From: Cladorhizidae sp. MBARI D1340-BT2
Lineage: Eukaryota; Porifera; Demospongiae; Poecilosclerida; Cladorhizidae
Reading direction: 5' to 3'
Assembly (NCBI GenBank): GCA_028752905.1
Contig: JAQNBH010000005.1
Location: 7,543,829 to 7,607,828 of the forward strand
DNA: 64,000 nt
The notes under the pieces are model-generated. The model made no database searches and was not told where the DNA came from. It saw nothing but the letters and a program-made list of their open reading frames with translations. The position numbers and the translations under genes were made by a program. Position 1 is the first letter of the stretch. Each line of letters starts with the position of its first letter. This document shows positions 1 through 13,300 of the stretch, one piece after another.

Positions 1-985
1 ATGCCTGACCCCGGCAATTTTGAAATGGTATGCCTAAACGTACAAGAAGGATGAATAGATGGTTTCAGCTCTGGTACTATCGACTTAAATAAGGCCAACC
101 TGATCTTCAAATACTTCATAGTTTTCTGAGACCCATCTCAAACATAAAACCAACTGCTCATGATTTGCAACATCTCTTGTCTCATCAGCCATAAGTGAGA
201 ACCAGCGTTGAAAATTCACCTCTGACAGTAAGGAACGTAATACTTTATGGGCCATTATTTCAATCATTTCATTTATGATTTCGGGTGACTGGTACTTGTT
301 CTCACATACCCATGAACTTTCATTTAGTACACTTTTAAGCATTACTCTCAGATTGGAACCACCAGCATGGTCATTTCGAATAGATATGCCCTGTCACAAC
401 AAGAAACGTAGTGCTGCAAGTTGTTGAAGTAGGCTACATCTTCGTTTTGCTTGGTTTTGATCTAAACTTTTCAGCAACAGCTCATTAACAGAATAACTTC
501 TTGAAGCAATGAAAGCTGCAAACGAATTCTCTATGAGCAAGAGAGGATTCATGATCTTTGAACCTATCAATTGCATTTTTCCAATTGGAAAATCCTACAG
601 TAGAAAATGCTGGATCAGCTTTTATACTTACTATGCAACTTAATAGCAAGCTTACAATAAAAGCAATAGACCTTAAATTCTGAACAGCACAAGTGAAGCC
701 ATGGATATTGCTTATACCATGAAGCCCCAAAAGATCTCTTACGGGCGTTTCCACCAGAACCAAAAGACCTTTCAGTTTTCTTCAATATTGTAAGATTTGT
801 TGGTGTGATATTTCAGAACCAGTAAAACAAGAACCATTACATGTACTGATATCTGGAACCAAAGCTGAAGGATCTTGAGAACTACCACTACATGGAACTT
901 CCATTTGAGAAATGCCACTACTACCTGAAGATGGATGTGTATGGCTTTCAAAATGTTTGTCAGAGCTTTCTTCATTGTCACTGTC
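1..985 (-). pseudogene. Decayed hAT-type transposase (TTF zinc finger + DUF4371, ZMYM1-like)
   Basis: Read on the minus strand from about 985 to 1. An acidic, Ser-rich N-terminus comes first, then a TTF-type zinc-finger segment (VGFSNWKNAIDRFKDHESS, near 600) and a DUF4371-like stretch with FQRWFSLMADETRDVANHEQ (near 200). This is the domain order of hAT-derived ZMYM1-like proteins. It is broken: TGA at 394-396 sits where relatives usually have Arg before QGI, TAA at 85-87 and a further TAG follow in the same frame, and at least one frameshift lies between about 485 and 576. The C-terminal catalytic part lies beyond the window edge. No terminal repeats were found. It is a transposon fossil, not a host gene. 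Confidence 0.75.
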
Positions 986-1326
986 AGTCAGTCAGATTCA
1001 TCTCCTGGAACATGAAGTGTAAGTGAGTACCTAGGTAGCTAAACATTATGATCTCACCTTGTTCAGGTTGTACTCTTGATTTGAAGAATGAAGTCAAATT
1101 AGATTGCCCACTCTCAAAGCTCTTGGCCATGGCTATCCAGCTACTGCATGCTAGCTATCAGCATGTCATGTGATTTTGACTAATTATTAATGATTAACAC
1201 TTTCATACACATGGGTGGTTTATGGTTTGGGATAGCACTACAGTATGTACAGACTGGTATGTATTAATATTATAGTAACAGATTCATTGATTTTTTTTTA
1301 CATGTTAGTTTCATGTTAGTTTTATT

Positions 1327-1388
1327 GGGGGGGCCAGGCCCCCCCTCCATAATTATTGGGGGGGCCACTGGCCCCCCCGGCCCCCCCT
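1327..1388. repeat. G-run/C-run inverted repeat
   Basis: Runs of six to seven G alternate with runs of six to seven C, so the strand can fold on itself. The Gly-Pro-rich frames across it are a by-product of these homopolymers. Function unknown. Confidence 0.6.
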
Positions 1389-1664
1389 GTTCCTACTCCA
1401 CTGGGATGGCAAATTCTGAAAAGGATATGTGCATGTGTAAGTATGGCTATGAGAGGAGTTTTGTTTTTGTTACAAGTACTTGGGAAACAGCTTCCCTTGA
1501 AGATGGCAAGCACACTACATAAGAGTGAGCTCATCAGACAGTGCTTCCTGCAGGACCAGGCAGAAGCATGATCCTTGTTATACTTAGTTTCCACTTAAGG
1601 CATGTTTAATTAGCATGTTCAGCATGCTCTCGATCATTAGCACATCTCACCTCTATTGACTTAA

Positions 1665-1868
1665 TTAAGGCTGGTTCACACAACACGACGCTGGCCGAGC
1701 ATTTCGTTGCACGTAGTCAATTGACCTTTGAATCGCGCTCAACAAAGACGGACACTGATCTGACCAATCAGAACATCGCGTGGCGGCGGCGGCTCAGGTC
1801 AAAGGTTAATTGACAACACGCAATACAATGCAACGCCCGGCCAGCGTCGTGTTGTGAACCAGTCTTAA
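1665..1868. mobile_element. TTAA-flanked MITE, family A, copy 1
   Basis: A 196-bp element (1669-1864) is flanked on both sides by TTAA. The ends are inverted: left GGCTGGTTCACA and, from the right, GACTGGTTCACA. Both continue into ACACGACGCTGGCC, and the arms remain similar for about 50 bp. It has no coding capacity. The TTAA target fits piggyBac- or Kolobok-type transposases. A second copy lies at 47045-47252. Confidence 0.85.
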
Positions 1869-3430
1869 TCATCTCTTATCCTTCTCACTTGCCTGAGAAG
1901 CCAGTTTTTGTTCCTCTAATCTGCTGCCACTTTCTCAATCTTTCTCTTCATTTATGACGACCATTCCTGGCTTTCATAAGCTTGCTTAATTTAATTAAGG
2001 CGGGTGACCCATCCATATCTTTTACGGGTGAACGTACAATGAATACATAAACACGCCATCCAACTCCCCACTGGGGGCTCAGGTTTCACATGACAGACAA
2101 TAATGTTACACACAATATCACATGACATAAAAATAACATCACATGACCTACAGTGATAATGCAGATCACATTATAATCACATGACCTGCAGTCATGTGAC
2201 CAACATCATTAACACACAACCTGTAATCATGATCACATAATTATCATGTGACCTGCAGTAGGAAGTTGAAGAGTATCTCGACTTCTCACATGGTCCATGC
2301 AACCCTTTACCTTAAGCAAGACTTGCACTGTGAGGCTAAGTGAAGGTGTCACACCTCCTCTATGACATAAGACAACATGGCAACTGGTTGGAAGCCTAAT
2401 AGTAATCTAATAGATTACCGTAAAACTGGCTACGTCAACAGCAACTATATCCAACACTTTTGGAAAACACACATTTTAGTGGCAAATATTCTCAACATTG
2501 AAAGTTCATGACAGTCCTTGAATCCTTCATGAAGGTAGTAACCCGACAGCCTCCAAAACCTGTGAATTTTCTCATCTTCAAGATCTTATCTACATCTATC
2601 TACCATCTTCTTTTCTTCCCACACATGCTTGCAGATAGTGTCTGTCTGTTTGTCATAATTTTACTTCCAGAAGACTCCAAAATGCCCAATGCTTTGCAAC
2701 GAAACTAATTAATTTAGAACCCTTTATCTAATTTATAGCCCATTCCTCAATTCAGGACTAATCTGTTTCCTCTACTCAGCCAACACCAGAAGATTGATAA
2801 AGGGTCTTCAATATCATAAACATGTTTTGGCATGTGCAATATCCGACTACCTAACTGAGCCGAGTCAGCAAGTAGCTGCACGTTTTGCTACCATGAAGTG
2901 ATGAGCAGGTTTCCTCAGAAGTTTATACCTGTGGCAATAGTTACCAGCACAGACCTTGTAATGCATGTGTCTATGTGTATTATATGAATACATAGGTAAT
3001 GTCTACTTAGTCATTGGTTAGTCATGGTGTTACAGTGAGTAACTTCTTGTAGGAGGCTAACATGGATTGATTAACAAGTGAATAAAGAATTTACCAACTG
3101 AGATTTACAGCACCCTTTACCTATTAATATCTTATCAGTGGGTAAAGGGTCCTGTAAATGTTGTCTTCATTAGGTAAAGGGTCATGTAAACATTGGTTGT
3201 CTACATTGGTATATTCTTGTTTCATTTAACAAACCCAATGACTAACAAACCCAATGCTATAAATATTTGTGTTGCATACATATTCTGTACACTTGGCCTT
3301 AAAATAAATTCCATGTGTTAATCAAATTTAAAATCTTTCACAACATTAAAACTGTGAATATTCTACAGCATGAACTTCATGAGCACACAATCATCTGATG
3401 TAGTCATCTTCTCTCCGTCTGTCCTCTTTG
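1869..3430. other. Intergenic or intronic stretch without a recognised gene
   Basis: AT-rich sequence. Around 2090-2260 a short ATCACATGACCTGCAGT-like motif recurs irregularly. No exon with convincing family similarity was seen on either strand. Confidence 0.5.
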
Positions 3431-3431
3431 T

Positions 3432-3857
3432 CCCTTCACTAATAGCCATTACCATGGATGGACTTGTAAGGGTTTGTCTCTTCACCAACAGCCATTACCA
3501 TGGATGGATTTGCAAGGGTTTGTCTCTTCACCAACAGCCATTACCATGAATGGATTTGCAAGGGTTTGTCTTGTCTCTTCACCAACAGCCATTACCATGG
3601 ATGGACTTGCAAGGGTTTGTCTTGTCTCTTCACCAATAGCCATTACCATGGATGGATTTGCAAGGGTTTGTCTCTTCACCAACAGCCATTACCATGGATG
3701 GACTTGCAAGGGTTTGTCTCTTCACCAATAGCCATTACCATGGATGGATTTGCAAGGGTTTGTCTCTTCACCAACAGCCATTACCATGGATGGATTTGCA
3801 AGGGTTTGTCCCTTCACCAACAGCCATTACCATGGATGGACTTGCAAGGGGCTTTCT
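3432..3857. repeat. 46-bp minisatellite, about nine copies
   Basis: The unit contains CCATTACCATGGATGGA followed by TTGCAAGGGTTTGTC and TCTTCACCAACAG. Some copies carry an extra 5 bp. Open frames of up to 130 residues run through it on both strands, but they only reflect the absence of stops in the unit. Confidence 0.9.
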
Positions 3858-5416
3858 AAGCGGCTCCATCATCAGGGGCTATTGCTCAAGCAAACAGGGA
3901 GGGAAGTGGAGAGAGCAATCTAGAAAGCTAAAAAGCAAGGTCCACAAAAGAAGTAGACGATTCCTTATCACTACGACAGCGAACCTCGATCCCTGTTGGG
4001 CTGCTGTCAAACACCAGCGCCTCTCCACCTCTGCTTTCCACAGAGCCTCGTAGACATGGCAGCCTCTCACCTGGAAAGCTTGACACGCCCACTGGCAGCC
4101 TCTCCTCGAGCTGTACGAGCCTTTATTTGCGTGAGGTTATTTGCGTGAGGTTAAGTATATAGGAGAAAAAGTATTAATTTGATATCCAGTAGGAGGCCAC
4201 CTGCCAAACATCACTTAATTAGAACACGCAAGTCAACCAAAGGCTACAAGAATCTCCACTCACAAAAATGCTGGCCATATTCTGTGTACTTCCCCCCCCT
4301 TCATTTTCGGGGGAAATTCCTTTAGTCGTCGATGACGACAACGATGATGCATGCACACAAGGAATATATACCGATGTCCGGCAGTTTCTTTCGAGCTTTC
4401 TCGCTCTGTCAAAGCAGAGAGCATGGCTAGACCTTTTCAAAGGGCAAAAAGAGTTGTCCTAAATATCAATGAAAGCTGAAGATCTCTGATATTGTGAAGA
4501 ATTGGAGAAGCTTAGCCAGAGAAGCAGCCGAATACAACGTTGGAAGGTCTTGCTGAAGACCTTCCACACTGAAGTTTGGTTATCTGGTTATCTGAACACC
4601 CCGTCCAGTTTCAACATGTTCAGATAAGTGACTGTATAATTAAAATTAAATGAATACGGGGGAAAAGTCTTATGGAGCAAAATAGAGGTTAAAAATGGGA
4701 GATTTCTGTCGTTTAAAATGTAGAAAATGATCTATTATGTTAAAAAGTAACCTAAATTTCCCAATTTGACAAGAACGAGCGATTTCAGACAGTTTTTCCC
4801 CAAAACGCTCAAAAATGTCTCAATTGGAGTTAAGGGGGGACCATTTCATAAAATAGAAGAGACTAAAAAAAACCTTGAGGTACTGTCACTTTGGACCTCC
4901 ATAGATTCTGCACACTTCACTGCATGAACTTGATATATAGCTCGAAGGATAGGTCTCTCTGTGTGCTCTCCTTTGGTACCAACAGCATTGCATAGGTATA
5001 ACTATAACCCAAGCTGCTGCAGCTAAGGTTAGCAAGAGTTATGGCTAAGGTTTGCAAGAGTTACGGTTCCTGATTGAAAAGTGCTAGACAACTGACATTA
5101 GTTACTGTGGCAACAGGAAGCCTTCTTCTCAATAGTTAAGTGCACACGCGTGACCAATTACTCACGTTTTAGCGCCTAATGAAAACACTCATAGCATGCA
5201 TGGCTTCCTCATGCCTAGGTACTAATTTCAGCTGTCTTGCACTTGAGAAACAGGAGCCACAACTGTTGCAACATCAGGCCATCAGATTTCCTCCTCCCCT
5301 TAATTGAAAAATTAAAGGAAAATTAAAATACTTGAAAACACACTGTTGCGAAATTTCAAGGTTGAACAAAAAATCCCTTTCATGAATTGATGTTAAAACA
5401 CACACGAATGAAGTGT
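3858..5416. other. No gene recognised
   Basis: Unique sequence between two minisatellites. Short open frames near 3879-4070 and 4219-4462 match no family I know and lack convincing splice context. Confidence 0.5.
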
Positions 5417-6605
5417 ACAGCACCTCATTATTCCTGATGAAGGCTAGAGCGTCTCATTATTCCTGTGAAAGCTAGAGCGTCTCATTATTCCTGATGAAGG
5501 CTAGAACACCTCATTATGCCTGATGAAGGCTAGAGCAGCTCATTATTCCTGATGAAGGCTAGAGCAGCTCATTATTCCTGTGAAAGCTAGAGCGTCTCAT
5601 TATTCCTGATGAAGGCTAGAGCAGCTCATTATTCCTGATGAAGGCTAGAGCGTCTCATTATGCCTGATGAAGGCTAGAGCACCTCATTATTACTGATGAA
5701 GGCTAGAGCATCTCATTATTCCTGATGAAGGCTAGAGCACCTCATTATTCCTGATGAAGGCTAGAGCATCTCATTATTCCTGATGAAGGCTAATTATTCC
5801 GCTAGAGAACCTCATTATTCCTGATGAAGGCTAGAGCACCTCATTATTCCTGATGGAGGCTAGAGCGGCTCATTATTCCTGATGAAGGCTAGAGCGTCTC
5901 ATTATTCCTGATGAAGGCTAGAGCATCTCATTATTCCTGATGAAGGTTAGAGCATCTCATTATTCCTGATGAAGGCTAGAGCGTCTCATTATGCCTGATG
6001 AAGGCTAGAGCACCTCATTATTACTGATGAAGGCTAGAGCATCTCATTATTCCTGATGAAGGCTAGAGCACCTCATTATTCCTGATGAAGGCTAGAGCAT
6101 CTCATTATTCCTGATGAAGGCTAATTATTCCGCTAGAGAATATTCCGCTAGAGAACCTCATTATTCCTGATGAAGGCTAGAGCACCTCATTATTCCTGAT
6201 GGAGGCTAGAGCGGCTCATTATTCCTGATGAAGGCTAGAGCATCTCATTATTCCTGATGAAGGCTAGAGCATCTCATTATTCCTGATGAAGGTTAGAGCA
6301 TCTCATTATTCCTGATGAAGGCTAGAGCACCTCATTATGCCTGATGAAGGCTAGAGCACCTCATTATGCCTGATGAAGGCTAGAGCACCTCATTATTCCT
6401 GATGATGGCTAGAGCGGCTCATTATGCCTGATGAAGGCTAGAGCACCTCATTATGCCTGATGAAGGCTAGAGCACCTCATTATGCCTGATGAAGGCTAGA
6501 GCGTCTCATTATTCCTGATAAAGGCTAGAGCGTCTCATTATTCCTGATGAAGGTTAGAGCGTCTCATTATTCGTGTTGAAGGCTAGAGCATCTCGTTATT
6601 CCTGA
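5417..6605. repeat. 29-bp minisatellite built from half of a hammerhead-like motif
   Basis: About 40 copies of a 29-bp unit read CTCATTATTC, CTGATGAAGG, CTAGAGCAY. A longer block ending in CTAATTATTCCGCTAGAG occurs twice, near 5640-5820 and 5975-6160, so higher-order duplication of roughly 330 bp has occurred. The last unit runs into a complete hammerhead-like motif. Confidence 0.9.
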
Positions 6606-6645
6606 TGAAGGCTAGAGCATCTAGTCGAAACGTCGAGAGAATACA
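6596..6645 (+). ncRNA. Hammerhead-ribozyme-like motif (Penelope-type), locus 1
   Basis: CTGATGA (6602-6608) is followed by a hairpin with arms GGCTAG and CTAGTC and loop AGCAT, then GAAAC (6627-6631) and a GTC triplet. GAG after the triplet can pair with TTC before CTGATGA as a 3-bp stem I. This is the order of the hammerhead core (CUGANGA, stem II, GAAA, NUH). An extra A lies at the base of stem II, and stem III would be minimal. Self-cleavage is untested. Confidence 0.55.
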
Positions 6646-7385
6646 ATTTGAAGTTGATTATTGAGAAGGTGATTTTACTTATCCAGCTGACTTTTGCAAC
6701 GCCTCCATGACAAGCCAAAAGCAGTCTTGTTAGTTATGCCAACTGAGAACACAGTCTCTAGTTTGAGGGTATACAGTATAAGGAACCCCACATGAATATC
6801 ATTGTTGTCTCCATATACTGTACTCACTTTGGGTGTGGTAATTAAGCGTGAATTCAATTGAAACATAATCAGGGTCATGAATATAATCATCTCTCATCAG
6901 TGACTCCATAACGGCTGCAGGAGTGACCTGGCATTCACCGTGGGAGAAAATGCTCAAATTGTGCAATTTTGAAAAATGATGCTTATCCAATGAGATGAGC
7001 GGGCATGACTGTGCAACAGCTCAGAGGAGTGCTTATGTTGTTTCTATGCAGCTGTGTGTACAATTAGACAAGCTTTGGTTATTAATAGACCACAACACTA
7101 TTGCAAGTATGACATCATGCTACAGAAAGGATGTGATGAAGCATATTTTTTTGAGTCACCCTTGCCTAATGCCTGTTTGCAGATCTCAGGCACTACTTTG
7201 TAACCACGACAACAGAGCTGACTCAGGCAATTCACACACTTCCCAGACAATCATCATTAATAAAGGATACTTAGAAGGGTAGGGAGGGGGGGCAGGCAAA
7301 ATCTTCCACCTCCCCCCCTCCCCCCAAATAAATGTACAACATAAGTATAGGCCAATGAAAAGTTGAACTATAGTACATCACTCAC
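6646..7385. other. No gene recognised; SFXN5 terminal exon expected at or beyond this side
   Basis: This lies immediately downstream (minus strand) of SFXN5 exon 11. No candidate for the roughly 65 missing C-terminal residues could be defended. A G/C-rich tract is at about 7280-7325. Confidence 0.4.
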
Positions 7386-10300
7386 CGCTCCAAGATGGCC
7401 ATTATGATTGGAGGGATCACGAGAATGGGAGCAGGCAGTACCATTCTTGTTATCACTGTGTCTGTCACTGCCTACAATGATACAGAGAGCATTAAGAGGT
7501 GAACTCCACCCCCTCCTCTTCTTATTCAGACTTCAATTTTTCTATTTGTGGGAAATGTATTAGGACTTCCACTGAAGTGGGGAAACTTAATAAAGAACTG
7601 GCTCAACTATAGGTTGGGAAAACTTAATAAGAGCTGGCTCAACTATAGGAGTGGGAATACTTAATTAAGAGCTGGCTCAATTATAGGTTGGGAAAACTTA
7701 ATAAGAGCTGGCTCAACTATAGGAGTGGGAAAACTTAATAAGAGCTGGCTCAACTATAGGTTGGGAAAACTTAATAAGAGCTGGCTCAACTATAGGAGTG
7801 GGAAAACTTAAATAAGAGCTGGCTCAACTATAGGTTGGGAAAACTTAATAAGAGCTGGCTCAACTATAGGAGTGGGAAAACTTAATAATGGCTGGCTCAA
7901 CTATAGGTTGGGAAAACTTAATAAGAGCTGGCCCAACTATAGGTTGGGAAAACTTAATAAGAGCTGGCTCAACTATTGGTTGGGTAGGAACACACACATG
8001 TTTATACTGTTCCTATACTATGGTCTCTTGTAAATGTGTCAATCACAGCAAGGAGCAGGAAATCATCATCTTTTGCCAACTCCTGAGAAAGCAACCTCTG
8101 AAGACTGAGGTGAGCCATAGGGCAGCAGGGCATTGCCACTCCTGTGGCAACCAAGGTTGCAATAGCTGCCAGAGAGAGCCTGCTCAAGAGGTCAACATGC
8201 ATTGTGGAAGTCAGTGTTGTTGGGTGCAAAGGACAGAAATTCCTGTCAACTCAACTTTATACCCAGAATGAGTTAATGTTCAGGGTGCAGAAGCTGCTAT
8301 GGCAACCACATAGCCAGAGCTACTCGATATCAATCTCAGGTTTCAATAGCTGACCTTGACCGGCATTAATGATGCTGACTGTTGGTTTAACATTTCTTGA
8401 GCACACACACATCAAAGGAATGCATGGCATGGCTCACGCAGTTTTCACAAATTGGATGAAACTGGGCTCCATGGTAACCCCTTCACTTAGCACTTGCTGT
8501 ATATCTTGTTACATGTGCATCACGCTTGCATGATGGCGATAGCTTGGCCCACACTTGTCAAGAGGAGAGTGGGACTAGATACCAAATCCCCCCACCGGAG
8601 GAAATATGTGTCCAGGACTTTTCATAATCTGTGCACTTGACATGCTACTCAAAAGCCTATCATGTGTACTCTAGTGGTGCGCACTACTAAAATCAGGGTC
8701 TTGGTGGGCAAAAAGGCACGGTATAAACCCCTCACAGAAATCCTCTCCCCAATCCCCACCACAGACCACTTAAGAAATACAAATGATATGTGATTGACCC
8801 GAACGAAGTGAGTCGACTCTCTCTGACCTATAATACAAGGACTATTATGGAATACAAGAGTTACCTGCTGGTAATGCACTTGCTCTGCCACACATCGCTA
8901 AGTGATAGTTTCACTGAAACTAGGGATGAAGCAGAAGGCACAAAAACTAGAGCATGTACGGAGGGTACGATGAGAAGGATAGAAGTAGGAAATCATCTCT
9001 CCACTTCACTTTCACTCACAAACAGTGCACTGTAATTATTAGCACGAAATTATTGGGCCAACAAACATCCCTTCCCCTTCCTCCCCCGCATCCCACCCCA
9101 CATCCACTCCCTTCCCCCCACCCCTCCTCCATCCCACCACCTGTGTGAAAGCCTGGAAGTGCCTGTGAGTGTAGCCATGCTGAAGTTCACTACAGTCAGA
9201 AGTCACTTCTGTGAACATGATAATCAAGAACATGAAAATGAAATTATCACAAAAATTGACTTCAAAAAGCGGAGGACCTGAACACTTTTAGTATGTAGCA
9301 CTGGAGGACCTGACTATACACTTTTAGTATTAGCACTGGAGGACCTGACTATACACTTTTAGTATTAGCACTGGAGGACCTGACTATACACTTTTAGTAT
9401 TAGCACTGGAGGACCTGACTATACACTTTTAGTATTAGCACTGGAGGACCTGACTATACACTTTTAGTATTAGCACTGGAGGACCTGACTATACACTTTT
9501 AGTATTAGTACTGGAGGACCTGACTATACACTTTTAGTATTAGCACTGGAGGACTTGACTATACACTTTTAGTATTAGCACTGGAGGACCTGACTATACA
9601 CTTTTAGTATTAGCACTGGAGGACCTGACTATACACTTTTAGTATTAGCACTGGAGGACCTGACTATACACTTTTAGTATGTAGCACTGGAGGACCTGAC
9701 TATACACTTTTAGTATTAGCACTGGAGGACCTGACTATACACTTTTAGTATTAGCACTGGAGGACCTGACTATACACTTTTAGTATTAGCACTGGAGGAC
9801 CTGACTATACACTTTTAGTATTAGCACTGGAGGACCTGACTATACACTTTTAGTATTAGCACTGGAGGACATGACTATACACTTTTAGTATTAGCACTGG
9901 AGGACCTGACTATACACTTTTAGTATTAGCACTGGAGGACCTGACTATACACTTTTAGTATGTAGCACTGGAGGACCTGACTATACACTTTTAGTATGTA
10001 GCACTGGAGGACCTGAATATACACTTTTAGTATTAGCACTGGAGGACCTGACTATACACTTTTAGTATGTAGCACTGGAGGACCTGACTATACACTTTTA
10101 GTATTAGCACTGGAGGACCTGACTATACACTTTTAGTATGTAGCACTGGAGGACCTGACTATACACTTTTAGTATTAGCACTGGAGGACTTGACTATACA
10201 CTTTTAGTATTAGCACTGGAGGACCTGACTATACACTTTTAGTATTAGCACTGGAGGACTTGACTATACACTTTTAGTATGTAGCACTGGAGGACCTGAC

Positions 10301-13300
10301 TATACACTTTTAGTATTAGCACTGGAGGACCTGACTATACACTTTTAGTATTAGCACTGGAGGACCTGACTATACACTTTTAGTATGTAGCACTGGAGGA
10401 CCTGACTATACACTTTTAGTATTAGCACTGGAAGGACCTGACTATACACTTTTAGTATTAGCACTGGAGGACCTGACTATACACTTTTAGTATTAGCACT
10501 GGAGGACCTGACTATACACTTTTAGTATTAGCACTGGAGGACCTGACTATACACTTTTAGTATTAGCACTGGAGGACCTGACTATACACTTTTAGTATTA
10601 GCACTGGAGGACCTGACTATACACTTTTAGTATTAGCACTGGAGGACCTGACTATACACTTTTAGTATTAGCACTGGAGGACTTGACTATACACTTTTAG
10701 TATTAGCACTGGAGGACCTGACTATACACTTTTAGTATTAGCACTGGAGGACCTGACTATACACTTTTAGTATTAGCACTGGAGGACCTGAATATACACT
10801 TTTAGTATTAGCACTGGAGGACCCGACTATACACTTTTAGTATGTAGCACTGGAGGACCTGAATATACACTTTTAGTATTAGCACTGGAGGACCTGACTA
10901 TACACTTTTAGTATTAGCACTGGAGGACCTGACTATACACTTTTAGTATGTAGCACTGGAGGACCTGAACACTTTTAGTATTAGCACTGGAGGACCTGAC
11001 TATACACTTTTAGTATTAGCACTGGAGGACCTGACTATACACTTTTAGTATTAGCACTGGAGGACCCGACTATACACTTTTAGTATTAGCACTGGAGGAC
11101 TTGACTATACACTTTTAGTATTAGCACTGGAGGACCCTGACTATACACTTTTAGTATTAGCACTGGAGGACTTGACTATACACTTTTAGTATTAGCACTG
11201 GAGGACCTGACTATACACTTTTAGTATTAGCACTGGAGGACCTGACTATACACTTTTAGTATGTAGCACTGGAGGACCTGAATATACACTTTTAGTATTA
11301 GCACTGGAGGACTTGACTATACACTTTTAGTATTAGCACTGGAGGACCTGACTATACACTTTTAGTATTAGCACTGGAGGACCTGACTATACACTTTTAG
11401 TATTAGCACTGGAGGACCTGACTATACACTTTTAGTATTAGCACTGGAGGACCCTGACTATACACTTTTAGTATTAGCACTGGAGGACCTGACTATACAC
11501 TTTTAGTATTAGCACTGGAGGACCTGACTATACACTTTTAGTATTAGCACTGGAGGACCTGACTATACACTTTTAGTATTAGCACTGGAGGACTTGACTA
11601 TACACTTTTAGTATTAGCACTGGAGGACCTGACTATACACTTTTAGTATGTAGCACTGGAGGACCTGACTATACACTTTTAGTATTAGCACTGGAGGACC
11701 TGACTATACACTTTTAGTATTAGCACTGGAGGACCTGACTATACACTTTTAGTATTAGCACTGGAGGACCTGACTATACACTTTTAGTATGTAGCACTGG
11801 AGGACCTGACTATACACTTTTAGTATTAGCACTGGAGGACCTGACTATACACTTTTAGTATTAGCACTGAGGACCTGACTATACACTTTTAGTATTAGCA
11901 CTGGAGGACCTGACTATACACTTTTAGTATTAGCACTGAGGACCTGACTATACACTTTTAGTATTAGCACTGAGGACCTGACTATACACTTTTAGACTTT
12001 TAGCACTGGAGGACCTGACNNNNNNNNNNNNNNNNNNNNNNNNNNNNNNNNNNNNNNNNNNNNNNNNNNNNNNNNNNNNNNNNNNNNNNNNNNNNNNNNN
12101 NNNNNNNNNNNNNNNNNNNAAGCACTGGAGGACCTGACTATACACTTTTAGTATTAGCACTGGAGGACCTGACTATACACTTTTAGTATTAGCACTGGAG
12201 GACTTGAACTATACACTTTTAGTATTAGCACTGGAGGACTTGACTATACACTTTTAGTATTAGCACTGAGGACCTGGACTCTGACTATCACTTTTAGTAT
12301 TAGCACTGGAGGACTTGACTATACACTTTTAGTATTAGCACTGGAGGACTTGACTATACACTTTTTACGTATGTAGCACTGGAGGACCTGACTATACACT
12401 TTTAGTATTAGCACTGGAGGACCCTGACTATACACTTTTAGTATTAGCACTGGAGGACCTGACTATACACTTTTAGTATTAGCACTGGAGGACTTGACTA
12501 TACACTTTTAGTATTAGCACTGGAGGACCTGACTATACACTTTTAGTATTAGCACTGGAGGACTTGACTATACACTTTTAGTATTAGCACTGGAGGACCT
12601 GACTATACACTTTTAGTATTAGCACTGGAGGACCTGACTATACACTTTTAGTATGTAGCACTGGAGGACCTGACTATACACTTTTAGTATGTAGCACTGG
12701 AGGACTTGACTATACACTTTTAGTATTAGCACTGGAGGACCTGACTATACACTTTTAGTATTAGCACTGGAGGACTTGACTATACACTTTTAGTATTAGC
12801 ACTGGAGGACCTGACTATACACTTTTAGTATTAGCACTGGAGGACTGACTATACACTTTTAGTATTAGCACTGGAGGACCTGACTATACACTTTTAGTAT
12901 AGCACTGGAGGACTTGACTATACACTTTTAGTATTAGCACTGGAGGATCTGACTATACACTTTTAGTATGTAGCACTGGAGGACCTGACTATACACTTTT
13001 AGTATTAGCACTGGAGGACCTGACTATACACTTTTAGTATTAGCACTGGAGGACCTGACTATACACTTTTAGTATGTAGCACTGGGAGGACCTGACTATA
13101 CACTTTTAGTATTAGCACTGGAGGACCTGACTATACACTTTTAGTATGTAGCACTGGAGGACCTGACTATACACTTTTAGTATTAGCACTGGAGGACCTG
13201 ACTATACACTTTTAGTATTAGCACTGGAGGACCTGACTATACACTTTTAGTATTAGCACTGGAGGACCTGACTATACACTTTTAGTATTAGCACTGGAGG

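Noticed and set aside
1313..1571. Collagen-like Gly-Pro-Pro peptides
   Set aside because: They arise from G and C homopolymer runs on both strands, with no Gly-X-Y continuity.
3474..4053. Overlapping open frames with repeated YHGWICKGLS-like peptides
   Set aside because: They are read through the 46-bp minisatellite; three frames show equally repeated peptides.
6799..6990. Possible sideroflexin exon (TPAAVMESLM)
   Set aside because: The PPIIM segment it resembles is already encoded, with far better similarity, by exon 11.
8002..8229. Possible SFXN5 C-terminal exon (hydrophobic [17 protein letters not shown])
   Set aside because: It precedes exon 11 in transcription order and the alignment is weak.
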